From Xiphophorus maculatus (lineage: Eukaryota > Chordata > Actinopteri > Cyprinodontiformes > Poeciliidae): a DNA stretch of 64,000 nucleotides. Within the stretch, counting starts at the first letter, position 1. Every line of letters starts with the position of its first letter. Made by a program: the position numbers and the translations under genes. The stretch spans positions 23,106,953 through 23,170,952 of the forward strand of contig NC_036445.1 in assembly GCF_002775205.1 (NCBI RefSeq), given 5' to 3'. This document shows, piece by piece, positions 37,601-49,740 of the stretch. The notes under the pieces were generated by a model. It worked only from the letters and a program-made list of their open reading frames with translations, was not told where the DNA came from and searched no databases.

Positions 37601-38090
37601 TCTGACCTTCAACTCTTTCTGCACAGAGCTCCCTGGCTTTCTCCCTCATCATCTTGGGGATCAGAACATCCTTCTCCACATGCCTTAGAGGGACTTCCTC
37701 TGGTGATGCAGTTAAAAACAAACAGAAGCACAGAAAGTCACAAAAAAACCAAAACAATGGTCAGTGTTTGTATGTGTTTCTGTTCAGTTCATTACAAACT
37801 ACAGCCCTATTCTCGCTGTAGAAATCGGTGAGGATCGAACTAAATTCAAGATAAATCTACTAAAAAACCGTAAAAGTATGTAATGTCAAGGACAACAGTG
37901 CGCCACGAGTAATCGGTCACTCGTACACACACATTGTTATGCTAACGTAGTTGTTGTAGCCATAACTTTTACGTATCATTTCTTTAAAGGGACACCGAAC
38001 GTCAGTACTGAACTATAATTACCGAAATGCTACTAAAGCAAGGAACACAATTCAGGAACGCAAAATATCACCTGTGTTTGTTGCCTCCAT
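31524..38090 (-). CDS. cmc1: C-X9-C motif containing protein 1, COX assembly; 4 coding exons
   Basis: Joined minus-strand exons 38090-38072, 37699-37607, 31933-31843 and 31644-31524 give 107 residues (human 106) with GT-AG introns in matching phase. An in-frame TAG precedes the ATG. The twin CX9C pattern is intact: Cys32-X9-Cys42 and Cys54-X9-Cys64, with extra Cys43 and Cys78. Diagnostic segments are LRHVEKDVLIPKMMREKAR, KCREENSALKECL and the C-terminus KTGIPAKNRTQKLPTSM. CMC1 is an intermembrane-space protein, imported by the MIA40 disulfide relay, that stabilises newly made COX1 during cytochrome c oxidase assembly; as usual for that route there is no cleavable presequence. It converges on azi2 and shares a divergent orientation with eomes. 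Intron 2 is 5.7 kb and carries a transposon relic. Confidence 0.95.
31843..31933 (-). CDS. cmc1: cmc1 coding exon 3
   Basis: Acceptor CATCCAG; donor ACA/GTGAGT. Residues 38-67, holding three of the four CX9C cysteines plus Cys43 (FNSCCKESGFLMVFKC, then REENSALKEC). Confidence 0.94.
33730..34070. promoter_or_regulatory. Candidate conserved non-coding element in cmc1 intron
   Basis: Non-coding, non-repetitive sequence richer in G+C than its flanks. It contains an octamer ATGCAAAT (about 33799), GATTA-type cores around 33860 and a CTGATCTGAACAAATGC tail near 34000. It could act on eomes or cmc1; only composition and motifs support this. Confidence 0.25.
35010..35270. promoter_or_regulatory. G+C-rich candidate regulatory patch in cmc1 intron
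   Basis: Stands out from AT-rich intron DNA. It has a T-box half-site-like AGGTGTGA (35012-35019) and an AACCACAACC RUNX-type motif (about 35177). No ORF in either strand resembles a protein. Low-level inference. Confidence 0.25.
35575..36010 (+). mobile_element. Sleeping Beauty/Tdr1-type Tc1 transposon relic
   Basis: Recognisable transposase fragments on the + strand: AATGTGGGCTGAAAGGCCAT (35645), TCATTTGGTCTGATGAAGCT (35748, the W-S-D-E catalytic neighbourhood), CCAATTGGACAATCATGCAA (35817, a degraded second catalytic Asp region) and GGCTATCACAAAGCCCTAAT (35881). Frames are broken and large parts are missing. This family differs from the other Tc1 relics in the window. Confidence 0.7.
37607..37699 (-). 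CDS. cmc1: cmc1 coding exon 2
   Basis: Acceptor GCATCACCAG before AGGAAGTCCC; donor GAAG/GTCAGA. Residues 7-37, including RHVEKDVLIPKMMREKAREL and Cys32, first of the twin CX9C cysteines. Confidence 0.94.
38072..38090 (-). CDS. cmc1: cmc1 coding exon 1 (19 nt coding)
   Basis: ATG at 38090-38088, MEATNT, then donor ACAG/GTGATA. The one-nucleotide overhang joins exon 2 in frame. Too short to detect alone; supported by phase, by the following exon and by the promoter just upstream. Confidence 0.85.
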
Positions 38091-38119
38091 CGTAGCAGAG
38101 CTGCTCAAAACAGTACAAA

Positions 38120-38215
38120 ACGGCACCAATGTGACCTAGCTCGTGAATGCGCCAAGACTTCCGCTGACGTCAATTTGAGGTCTCTGAACTACAAATCCCA
38201 GAAACGCCCGGGGGC
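38120..38215 (-). promoter_or_regulatory. cmc1: cmc1 promoter with ETS, CRE and ZNF143-type sites
   Basis: Within about 120 bp upstream of the ATG are CCAAT (38126-38130, as read on the + strand), ACTTCCGC (38157-38164, an ETS site on the minus strand), a full palindromic CRE TGACGTCA (38165-38172) and AACTACAAATCCCAGAA (38187-38203), close to the ZNF143/SBS consensus ACTACAATTCCCAGAATGC. This combination is typical of TATA-less housekeeping promoters of mitochondrial protein genes. Confidence 0.7.
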
Positions 38216-38545
38216 TAGGCCGCTTAACCGAAGGTTCACTGAGAGCGCAAAAATGTAGTAGATGAATCAATAAATTAATTAATAAATTAATAAATACAGA
38301 AATAAAAATAAAAAAAACAAATGTATGAAACAAGCTATTTGTTTTATCAGTCGTTAAATGTTTGTCTTTTATTATTTTAGTTAGTTTACTAAACTACTAA
38401 GACTATAATTTATATAAACAAAATAATCTTAAATCAGAATTAGAAATTACGTGAAAAATTGTTTAATCAGGTAGTTCATTTTTTATTTATTTCTCTTGGT
38501 TCAAACAAGTTAGCTAAGGCTGCTGCAATTGAGATAAATAAAAAC

Positions 38546-38577
38546 ATACAAATAGGATCTTTGTATCCTATTTGTAT
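38546..38577. repeat. 13-bp inverted repeat
   Basis: ATACAAATAGGAT (38546-38558) pairs perfectly with 38565-38577 across CTTTGT. Confidence 0.75.
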
Positions 38578-38598
38578 ATTAAATTCTGTTCTGTATAT

Positions 38599-38640
38599 GT
38601 TTTAATTAATTTGTTTGTGGTCAAACAAATCAATTAAAAC
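38599..38640. repeat. 19-bp inverted repeat (one mismatch), 4-nt loop
   Basis: GTTTTAATTAATTTGTTTG (38599-38617), loop TGGT, right arm 38622-38640 complementary at 18 of 19 positions. Confidence 0.8.
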
Positions 38641-39436
38641 AAGTCATTTATTTGATGAGTTTATCTTTTAGCTGTCTTTCACCCCCTAATGCCCACAATA
38701 TAATGTCCCAAATGAACAATGTAAAATAAGTACACACTCTTGCACTTTACTAATAGAGAAAGCTAATTTAGCAGATGTTAATTCAACTCTTAAAGATTTT
38801 TTTAGCTGTTACTGTAAGGACTCTTAAATTCTCTGTCTTGTGCATTATCATTTCTATGCAGAAAACACTGAACTGTGCATGTTTTAAGAAAACCATTATA
38901 TTCTAATGGATGTGACTGTTTTCTTAATTCAGTGATTATGTGATATATAGGTAACTGGGTTTGGTCGTCTTAGTTCTATAAGGCTTGCTGAGTCAAGTCT
39001 TGGCTGTCTGGGAAGTAAAATACTTACAGGCTGATGTGTGATTCAAACTGAACAAAAATGTTGTTCTGTCTGCTAAACATTTTACAGTTCACAATTTTTG
39101 AAAAAGGTAAATTAAGTCTAAGAACATATGACCAATTAATCTAACAATGACATCTGGCAATCCTAAATAACACAGGGAAAATGGATTATTATCATAGGAC
39201 ATGTTGAGTGATGTCAGATTGAATGCTTGTATCACCAAACTTGTTCAGCAAGTAGAAGTACCAATCTGCAGTAGTGACAGTACACTTATTTCATGTAATG
39301 GCATTTATCTGAGATAAAAATCAGCAAGGTGCTGCCGAATACGTCTGAAGAATTTTCAAAGTGAATTCAAAATTTAAAAGGCAATGTCAGGTAATGATAA
39401 AAATAAGTGCTATTCTGGTCTTCATTTAATATAAAA

Positions 39437-39505
39437 TATAACTAGGGTTATATGAACCCTAGTTATATTAATGATAACTTTTGTTATCATTAATAACCCT
39501 AGGGT
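39437..39505. repeat. Compound fold-back: two adjacent hairpins
   Basis: Arms of 13 bp (39437-39449 and 39455-39467, core AACTAGGGTT) are followed at once by arms of 12 bp (39467-39478 and 39483-39494, ATTAATGATAAC). The block AACCCTAG then recurs after 39496, so a longer imperfect stem can also form with the second hairpin at its tip. Confidence 0.8.
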
Positions 39506-42500
39506 TCTGTCAAAAGATAACCTGTTTGTAGAGCAAATATGCCCTACCGCATGCAAGCAACTAGCTTCTCTACATACCTGAAATACTATGACAGGACAAG
39601 GCACCTGGGGAAAAGTATACATATTAGTCAAATTGAGAGGAATTGAACTTTATGTTTTAAAGATCTTCAATTTGAACAAAAAGCACACACCACTGAACAT
39701 TTTGCCCTCCCTCTCCTGTCAGGTACACACAAATCCTACACCAGCTGCATGGGCTCTGAAAACCTTCAGACGATTTAACCATTTATTGATAAACATGAGG
39801 ATCCATATTTTGAAAAAAAAAAAATCAGAAACCAAAGGTGCACAAAAAAATCAGTGTTCAGGTATTCTTGTAAACGCAGTAAGTAAGTCACCTTCCACCC
39901 ACAAGGTGTCGGAGCTTGAACCACAGACTGCACAATAAGCATGGTAAGCCTGACCACAGTCAGCTGTGTGGCGGACATGCTGTCTGGATCCCATGCAAGA
40001 AGGATCCACCTGTTTAACCAAAGAGACAGGTACACAGTTACAGACAAACACACACACACCTTGCAATAAATAACGGTCTTCACACATTAGTCTTGTAGAT
40101 TGTAGACAACATTGAGAAACAGGTGTAAACTCTGCATCCAAACCACACACTTACTATGTGCGCCTTGGCAAATCACACTCACCCACACACATACACACAC
40201 GCACACTAGCACAGACAATGTAGCAAAGCTATTACTCGTCTGCATAAAGTTCTCACGAATTGCTACCATGTAGTGCTGAAACAGGCGTTCTCCTCTGTAG
40301 AGAAGGACAGTTCTTCTTTCTGCAATTCAAGAGGCAGAAAGGTCAAAAACAAAGCTTTCTAGAGAAAAATCAAAGACAACGACGAGAAACCACAAGCCAT
40401 CACCTGTATGCCCTTCACACATTTATGTTTTTCACAGGACACACAAAGACACACAGACATATGAGCACCAGTCTCCCCCAATCCAGAAAGCACACTATTC
40501 TGCTGACACCAGGCAGCCATCTGCAGGTTTTAATACCAACAGATCTCTCCAAAAAAATTGCAGAACTTGCCAAAATTTCACAACAGGGCCACCAAATGGA
40601 GCTCACATGAATGACTGCACAACCACTGAACCAAACATGATTAAAACAATATTCTAGTGCCCACAAAATATTTTATATTAATTAATTGGGGTTGTTTTTT
40701 ATCCTGATGAATTGCAAACAAAAAAATAAATAAATACAAGCGTTCTACACACATCTGGAAATCTCAATGTATACGGTTGCGAAATTTTAAAAGACAAAAG
40801 GTCTACAACAACCTCTTGTGAAGAGGATGTTTGTTTCAAAGGACCTGCATACTGGCACAGTGTAGCGTTTGATCTTGGAACAAGATCTAATGCTTTGACG
40901 GTGTAGAGTTTTGTCTCCATGAACGAGCTATTCTTTCCTCCGTTTTTTACTTAAACCACTAAGTTAAAAACTTTGAATTAACCATATCTTGGAACTGTGT
41001 ATTTCCATGTGTTTTATAAGTTAAGACATCAGTCTAGGTTTGTTTTATCTGCTTGAAATCACAAGTGTACAGCGCATAGGATTTTGCTGTAAAAGAAGCA
41101 AACTTACTGCTTTTTCAATCAACAGCTTAATGTGCATAGAGTGACGAACACTACTTCAGTAAACACCTGTTATACAGAGGTATCAAATCATCTTTGACAC
41201 CAGATTATTTAAGATAGTTTTTGATTATTGGTTGCAAGGAAATTAAATAGTATCACTCCAATAAGTACTACCTACCAACAGGAAGTTGCTCAGTTATGTT
41301 AGGTTTGATCAAAGTACAACAATCCAGGAAGTTTTGAGGGGAGGAGGTTCTGTACAAAATCTCTCAAAGGGAGAACTGACCCAAAGGCCATTCCGATGAA
41401 CAAACAATCTGTTCACATTTCTCCTTTGTCATAGAAAATATAATTCTTCCATGGGTTGCCTTTAAAATATTGCCATCACAAGGGCAGTCACTGTGGCATA
41501 TGTTGGAGATTTTAAGGATATGTAGGTCAAGATGGGAACTAAACACTGACCAAGTCCAGTTGGCTCCACCGTGCAATGAGATCTCTACCCCAGGTAGCAT
41601 TCTGGCTGAGATGGCGAGGGCACCGACTCCCAACATTGATCCAATACTGCCCCAACAGCAGGTTCCCCTGAACCTGGCAGAAGGAGGTTAGCAAAGTTAA
41701 ACCCTTTTACCGCATGCCTCACTGCTCTGGGCCAACCACCAGCTCCTCCAACTGTCCACTGATGGCCACAGAGTAAGCTACCAGTCACAGAATGTGAAAA
41801 GCCCAACACACAAATCTTTTCTAGAAAAATCCAAATTCTGTATGTTATTTATACATTTTTTACAGCACAGGACAGGACTGAATAATTACAGTTATTCAAA
41901 GACATGTGTAGCAAAAGGGAGAAAATGGATTTCTTTTATTAAATAGAGATTTTTTTTACAAGCTGTGTGTCCTTCTTGAGTACATTCTGATTTTCTTGGC
42001 TGCTTCCTTTCCCCACTCCTGCGTCTTCAGAGACTTTGCTCAGCCGGTAGATGGAGTGTGGAGAAGAGATTTTAGTGAGTGTTTAAGGCTGAACCCCGGG
42101 GAGCCTCTTCAGGGTCGGTGGAGAACTGATAATCCAAAGGCTCGGGTGAGGGGATTACAAACCCACAAGTAGACCACCGGTGTTGAGTCTTGCTGTGGGT
42201 CACCTTCTGCAAGTCACCTCTGTGACATTTGGCTGAGGTGAGTATTTCCAGTGTCAGTAAAATCATAGTATTAACAGCTGAGGAAGTGCCAGCTATTATT
42301 TCTTTCTAAGGATGGCAAACAAGACTAGAAAAACCACCAGACAGACTTTTGGGGAGTCTTATCCTGTTCAAAAATCCACATGAGTCCCTGGATTTCGATT
42401 GGTTGGGGTCAGTGAAAAAAGAGGCTTGATCAGGGTGGGATTGTCGGTCAAACATGTGGTGCAGAGTTGGCCTAAGGCATATGCAAGTTAAGCAGCAGCT

Positions 42501-45500
42501 TGAGACCCCCATCCATACCACCAGAGGTCCCCAAGAATGCCAAGCTAGAATTACAAAAATATATTTGCATATTTAAAATACATTGAATAATACAAACTAA
42601 ATCTTATTTCACATGGAAAAATGATTTCTATATTGTTTTTATAGTTGGTACACAGATAATAGGTTAATCATTTCCTGTTGCCTCTGTTGGGGAAATAAAA
42701 AATATTAAACATCTTACCTTGTTTACTGTAAATTTAGTGTTTGACAGCTGATGTTACTTTTAGATAGTTAAAATATTATGGCACACTTAAATACGACTCT
42801 ACATTTCAAAATCCCAGTTTGCTTCTCCAGTTAAAATCAATAGTCACTGTAACATGATGTATGCTGTTACAAATGATGCTAATGATAGTACGTATGTTAC
42901 ACATACTATAACAGTAGCATAGGAATGATATAGCATCTGGTGTTGACACGTGGGTGTAGGGGGCCCCAAATGAAACTATGCTTTAGGATCCTAAAAAGAC
43001 TTTGTCCAGCCCCGATATGGTATAACACCTTCTCTGTTCCTTATATAAAGGCAAAAAAACCAAAACATTTTAATTGCTGTTCTAATACCTATTGGCTTTT
43101 TAAAGGAAACTTTTTAAATGTGTCATCTAAACAAAAATATGAGATCATAAATTAGTCACAAGATTCTTATTGGTACATTTCTAGCTGTGTTTATTTAATT
43201 TAGCAGCCTGGGCAACTTGCTCTTTCTGCCTCCACCAAGGCTTCAGAGCATTCCTCAACAAACAACCAGTCTTCATTATCGCTTTATTGTCCGAAGCCAC
43301 TTTCACCTGTTCAGTGACAGAAACAACATTCAACTCATTTATTCTCCTTTTTAAAATTTCAGGGGAAAAAAAGTAATTTATAGTCTTCCACTGTCCATAT
43401 ATATAAAATTATAGCATTACATGAAAAATGGCTCATGTAGAATTTTGGACTCCCTCTGGCCCTTCTTTTGTTGGCATTACCCAGAATATGTCAGGATGCA
43501 TTTTTACTCATGCAAGTGAAGGGGTCTGCCACTGTGCCACAATCTGCACCCGCTTCTCAGGCAGGCTAAACCCTTTGACACCACAGTTTTTAATTAAAAT
43601 TACATTAAGAGTAATCAACCAGAAGAGTTAGGGATGGAGGTCAGAGGCATCAGGGGGAGGAGCAGATACATAAAGAAAGGTTTAAATAGATGATTGCTGT
43701 CAAACCAGAAAAAAAAGATTGACTTGTTTTGAAAAGTTTTCTAATTTCCTTATCATTTTTTTTAGATATTACGTGTTTGTGAACCAATGTGGCATAATAA
43801 GAAGCATTAAAAGATATTTTCCTGCCTTTTTATCCTTTTTTCTTTCTTTTGCTCAGTTGAATAGTAAGTATACTAAATGGATCTGAAAGCTCTGTGTAGA
43901 TGCATCAGGCTTCAGTGCTCTGTAATGGCCATTCAAATAATAGTTTTTTAAAATTAAGTTGCTAAAAGTTTTTTTTTTTTTAAGGAGAGGCTCATCTGGC
44001 TTTCTCGCCGCATTTGTAAAAGGCAGACCCAATGTTAATATGACTTCCTTTTTTTTGCAGAAAAAAGGAAAAGGAAAACTGAAGAGAGGAGGGTACAAAG
44101 ACCCTATTCGTTCTCACACGAGGGGCTCTCGCCAAGATAATTATAAGCTTTATGAAAGTACACAGCAAAAAGTAGAAGGAACCCGCCAAAAGAATGGACA
44201 GACAGGAGTGGAAAATTACTTTTCCCCTCTGCTTTCGCTTCATGCCCCCTTTAACAAGGGACGAGACGGCAGAGGATGGAGGAGGCCTTCTTCAGGAGGC
44301 ATCCTGTGGCTTTCCTGTGCCGAAGCGATGAAGGGAGAGGGGACGGGCCTTCTTGTGTTTTTTCCACTCATTAAGGCAGAACACCTTTGACCACGGCACA
44401 ATGACCAAAGTTTCCACTCATTACGCGAGGCCATCTCGGTGAAAAGATGAAGAGGAGAGAGATGAAGATGGGAAGGAGAAGAAGAGCAAAAAAAAGAAAA
44501 AAAAAGAAGAGCAGACCATTTGAATAGGTGTTTGGTATAGAATCCGCTAACGCTAAACAACACCAAAAAGAACATCTTGTCTTTTGATCAAGTTCTTACT
44601 CCATCTCTCCTCCCTTTTTACTGGAATACGATCCTCTCCGGGCTTCTACACCCGTATTTCCTACGCCATACCAGAGTCTCTGAATGCAGCTGATTATCTG
44701 AAAGGAAAAGTTTGTACCTGTTGAAAAGCTATCCTTGTTTTCTTGGCTTGTTAATGCCAACAAAAAGCAGCCATAGCAGATGGTCAGAGGACACCACATG
44801 CTGCGGAGAGCCTTTCAGACATGTCCCTAATAAGAATGCAGCGGTGAGAGCTCCTCTGAATGCATGTAGGGGGAGAGGGAAGGTAGGTAGGACAGAGAGA
44901 AGAAAAGAAAAGGGTAAAAAACATCTTTTACCTCTCCATCTATAATTACTCCAAATGAAGAATGGGCTGGGGGGGGGAAATGAAATAGCCAGGGAGACTT
45001 TCCATTATGACAGAAGGAAAAAAAAGCCTGTTAAGGAGAGAAGGCAAAGCACAAGATCGATAGTTTTTTTAATGGATGAGAAGAAAGAAGTTTTTGTAAT
45101 ATCTCACAAGTAACAACATATTTCCTCCAGTGTCTGAGTGTGCGTGCTTGTCTAAAACCATAGCTGTAGGTTATAAATGCACAAAAGTACTCCATATATG
45201 CATCTGTATAGATTGCTCCATCTGTCCTCCGGTCAGGATGCTTCATTACTCTCCTAATCTTTGTTTTCTGCCTCTGCTTCTTCGCTTGTTTTTAAGACAC
45301 TCTGTTTTGCAGCATCTTTTCTCTTCCCATGAACCTGACTGATGTAGCTACAAAATGGACGCCTGACCTCCCCCATGACTTAGAACATTAGAGACTGTCA
45401 GCTCTGTTCATACAAGAGGCCATGTGTGCCTCGCTGACCTGGGGAGGAGGTATCATCTCGGACTGTAAATGGCTTCTAAATGTTTTCACACTCTCACAGC

Positions 45501-45779
45501 GGGAGAGTCGCGCGCGCAAAACTGTTGGGTGAGGTCGACTTTGGCCAACAGTGTTCGTCTTTTCACACGTTGAAATAATACACCGAATTTACACAGCAGT
45601 GACATCAGGGCAGACACAGAGGTTACAGCGGGCTGAAACGTGAACTGCGAAGAGGTCACAGGGGTCATTGCCATGTTAAATCTGGTTCCAAATAACATCC
45701 AAAATCACTACGAAGTCGGAGGCGGCTCTAGAGGAACAACTTGAAAACAAATTTAAAGCTTTAAAAAATCTCAACACTG

Positions 45780-46320
45780 GTACACAGGTTCACCTTTCAT
45801 CAGAATAGTGACTGTAAGCATACAACCAGAGTTGCAGTAGGTTGGTTTAGGACGTGTTAGAACGCACCAAGCAAAGCCGAGACATAAATCCCATTGAGAA
45901 TCTATGGCAAGACTTATGAAATGCTGTCCACAAGCACTTTCCAGCCATTGTGACTGAGCTTGAGTAATGTTGCAGAAAAAAAAAGTTGTTTTTATGTTCA
46001 ATGTATTGGAAAACCAGACAATCTTTCTGTTCTGTTAAATGTTTAAATTATTTCAGTTTTTATGTAATTAAATATTAATTAAAAGCTGTTTCTTTAAAGT
46101 ATTGAAAGTACTGGGATGCCGAGTACAAATGCATTGCACTCGTTTTTAGATTTTTATTTATAATAACTTTTGAAAACCATGTAGTAGCTATCCATCATTC
46201 CATTTTAATATTATGCCCTATATTTTGCCAGCCTACAACATCAGTCAGAACAAGTATGTTGAAGTTAGTGGTTATTATGTGACAAAATGTAAATAAAAAA
46301 GAAAGTCTTGATACCTGATG
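45780..46320 (+). mobile_element. Tc1-like transposon relic, 3' half
   Basis: CCCATTGAGAATCTATGGCA (45890) matches the transposase C-terminal N-P-I-E-N-L-W region. It is followed by ATTTTTATTTATAATAACTT and GTGACAAAATG-type terminal sequence to about 46320. The 5' half is absent. Confidence 0.6.
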
Positions 46321-47347
46321 AGAAATAACATATTTGCTAAAATATTTTCACAAAAAATTATAATATTAATAAAAAAAAAAAAGATAGGATCTTTGTCTTT
46401 TGAAAGGTCATAAGAAGTTTCAGTCACTTATATGACAACAAAAATCTAACTCTTGCTATATCCTTTAGGCTAACAGACCTGACATGAAAATAAAAATAAT
46501 TACATAAAAACATACTCACATTGCTCCTACTTTATTTTTACTAAACAAACAAGAGAGACTTTTGAGCACCAGAAGGATGGGAATATTCAAGAGGCTCTAA
46601 GATGGCAGCCTTTTGAAATCCTTCTTTGAAGATTAGTGAAGAATTTATAGATTTTAAAACATGCGCATGAGAGTCTGTTCAAACCATATTATGGGTTGTT
46701 TACTATCTCTGTCTTTCTCACATGCAGCGTGAGTGGTAAAATGTATATTCAAGAAGTGGTGCACAAATGAAACTCAGCACATAGCAATAAACTGTTAGAT
46801 AGCGAACCACAGACAATTTCCAGGCAGACCTTCAACTTCAGTTTCAAGCTTATGTGTATTGCAAACTTAAAATTGACTGTAACCTTGGCCAAAGTGGTGT
46901 ACATAAAAAATTGACAGCAAAACAGAACAAACAAATAAAAACAAGTCAGTGAGAAGAGGTGTACTTTTGGATAAGACTTAAAAAGAGTGATATGGGACCT
47001 GACTGATGTGCTCCACATACTATGACTTCCAGGTAATTATAAAGGTAATTATAAATAAAAATCCAAAGGCAAATGAAAATTATATTTCATAGCTATTGGT
47101 CCAAGCTCTTATAGGTCACTAACTTTGACCTCAGTGAGACACTAAAATACTGGTTGAAAGGAAATGAAACGGTTGCACTTCAACTGAAGATAGATCACAG
47201 TACCCAAACATGATCAAAAAGAAATTGTATACTTTCTGAAAAGGAAACCAGCAATTATCTAGAAAATAAAACTGGCCAGAGAACAAAACCCTGAGGAACT
47301 ACGAAAGTGACGGGGCTGAGAAGAATTGAATTCTTTAAGGTTCTCCC

Positions 47348-47382
47348 GTTTGCTTAGCAGGAGAAACTCCTGCTAAGCAAAC
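47348..47382. repeat. Perfect 16-bp inverted repeat, 3-nt loop
   Basis: GTTTGCTTAGCAGGAG (47348-47363), AAA, and its exact reverse complement (47367-47382). Confidence 0.85.
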
Positions 47383-48699
47383 ACAAATCTTTGATGCCAC
47401 AAAGCACCAGTCGAAGGTTTAGAATGATGAGGTCAGTGTGATATGAAGTAATTACGTTTCAAGTACATTTTAAATTGCATTTAAAAAGACTCCACTTGTG
47501 TACATAAAATAAATAGACACCATAATACTGAGGTGTTTTTAAAAAAAAAAGAAAAAAAGAAGACTGGTTCAAAGAATGATCAGAGTCCCTGTTTATTTAG
47601 CGCATAAGTATAAGACAGAGAGAACAAATCTAAAACTTGCAGCTCATCACTGCATCAGACACTTAATGAACAAGTGTGCAGAAGGGTAAAAGAAAAGACC
47701 TTTATGGGTGACGAAGATCTAACTTCCGCACATGGTTTGATTGAATTTCAAACTGTCCATGTATTTAAAAATATAAAGGTACTTTAATAGGTCTCTAATG
47801 TTAAATGCATAACTTCTGTCAATTCTAACTGACATAACTATTAAATCAGTGTGTAAATGTATTTGCTACTAGTTTGATAGGAACAAACATTCACATTCCC
47901 CACTGAATATAGCAGACTAAAAGTGATTGTAAAGTGATTTGACTTCAGTCTTAGCAGGCATACACATTACCATACATTAAATGCAGCACCTTTTTCTTTG
48001 TTTCCTAACTTGCTTAGCTCTCTGTCATCAGTAAAATATCAATAGACCCTTTTTAAGGGTTCATTTAGCATATTATCACCTGAGCAGTTACACTTTTGAC
48101 ACCAATTGGCAGCGCTTTTGCAGAATACATATGTGTGTAAATCTCTAGCAAATTACCCTAATATGGGTACTCCTCCGCCCAAACCCCCCCGCCCCCAATA
48201 ACAACAGCAAAAAAACCTTGCAAAACTGGATGCCTGATTATAATCGGCGGCCATAAAAAGACAACAAGTTTATTGGGAAAGCCTGTGTGAGTAAACTCTG
48301 CGTGTTGAGTGTGTGGGTATAGAGGGAAGTGAGTGGGGGTACGGGGAGAACACGGAGGGTAGGTGCTAAAATATACAGTGAGAAAAACTCAGTGAGGCTG
48401 TGAGAGCTGAACAGCAGTGAAGAAAAGGCTGCGTATGGAGGAGCTGTGTGTTGTATTGCAACCATTAGCTTTATTGGAGCATTAAGCAGGTAGGGCTGTA
48501 AAGTGTTTCTCCTGCTGATCATTGTTTCAGTTATGAGGGCTTTTCTTAATCCGTACCATTTTTGCACTTTTCTACAACCAAATTTGATTGTAAGTGTAAA
48601 TAATTTGCAAAATTATCAAAAATGCCATGTTGAAGTCTGCTATTATTCCTTCTTCGAGATTTTTGCCTTTCTCCTGCAGATTCATTAGGCACCAGGCAG

Positions 48700-48910
48700 A
48701 CAGCTAAGTACACACGCATCATAGCAGAGGGAGCGATGAAGCAGCCTCTCCGTTATGACCCTCTCCTCATTGCTGCTGACACCTCATGTTTCTTGTGTAA
48801 TGACTGGATTAACACACTGATTAAGATGCACTTAACCCACAAACTGAGGAACCCACTCACATTCCATCGAAGAGCCAATTAAAGCTAAACCAAAACCAAA
48901 AGCTCAGCTA
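48700..48910. promoter_or_regulatory. Candidate conserved non-coding element
   Basis: Complex, repeat-free stretch with TAATGACTGGATTAACACAC (48798) and GAAGAGCCAATTAAAGC (48868). It lies 9 kb upstream of eomes. Proposed only from texture and homeodomain-type cores. Confidence 0.25.
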
Positions 48911-49424
48911 CTGACTGAGAGCTCTGTGCTGTTTTATCATTACAAGAACTAGGTTAAATAAATACATTTACAAATTCAAGTTTTAGTAGTCATTAGCAAA
49001 ATAAGTCTTCTCTTTTCTCTTGTTTTGTGTCAAAAATGACAGAATGTAGTTTAGGATATGATGTTTAAATTATTATCCCTGGAATTACATGTTAAAATAC
49101 ATTCAGATTACCATATGAATTAATCTTACAAAACTTACAGTTTTTTGTAATGGTGATTATCTTAATTTCTATAGTTATGTCTAACTCGTGCTTTTTTTGT
49201 TGTTTTTTGCATTCTGTAATTTTTAGTTTGATGTTTCTTGCTGTATTCCTAACACCAAAACACAACAAGAAAACTTAACAGAGTAAGAATTTATCAAAAA
49301 TTAATCCAAAATTCACCCGAACATAATTATGTCTGTGTACCTGATCAGTTTTGATCTTCTGGGAATCGTGAGTCTCAGAGACGGTTGCCTTCTTAGCCAC
49401 CGCCAATTCAGCGGGGGCATTTTT

Positions 49425-49740
49425 ATTTCAAAGCTCCCAAACAAAGCTGATTAATTAGCTCTCTGGCTTATACCTCTGAACCATAAAGAGCCAGCAAATT
49501 ACCTCAGGGTGGGGGGGAAATGATTACAACCATGGAAAACAATAAATCAATCAATAAATCAAATGAAGCTTGCATTCTGTCCCCAGCGTTTCGCTCCTCC
49601 ATTCAGGCATCCTCGGAATAACAATGTGAAAGAAGGGGATCATAGTTAAAGTGTTAATCAAAAGGTGATGCCGCCGTCAGCAGATTCCCCATATGAGGAA
49701 TGAATGATCAGGGTCCCTCTGTTCTTCTGCAGGAGAAGAA
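49425..49740. promoter_or_regulatory. Candidate eomes-upstream enhancer
   Basis: Repeat-free block with GCTGATTAATTAGCTC (49446), a SOX-type AACAATG (49620), a TCF/LEF-like TTAATCAAAAGGTG (49655) and GATTACA/ATCAATCAAT motifs. Motif density and intergenic position 8 kb upstream of eomes suggest regulation, but nothing in the sequence proves activity. Confidence 0.3.

Larger units (their letters stand above)
31934..37606 (-). other. cmc1 intron 2 (5.7 kb)
   Basis: Contains a Sleeping Beauty/Tdr1-type transposon relic (35575-36010), a G+C-rich non-repetitive patch at 35010-35270 and another complex stretch at 33730-34070. No additional coding exon was recognised. Confidence 0.6.

Noticed and set aside
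39422-40269. Overlapping minus-strand ORFs with cysteine-rich and CVCVCV-type sequence
   Set aside because: Partly GT/CA-repeat-driven translation; no splice signals or family blocks.
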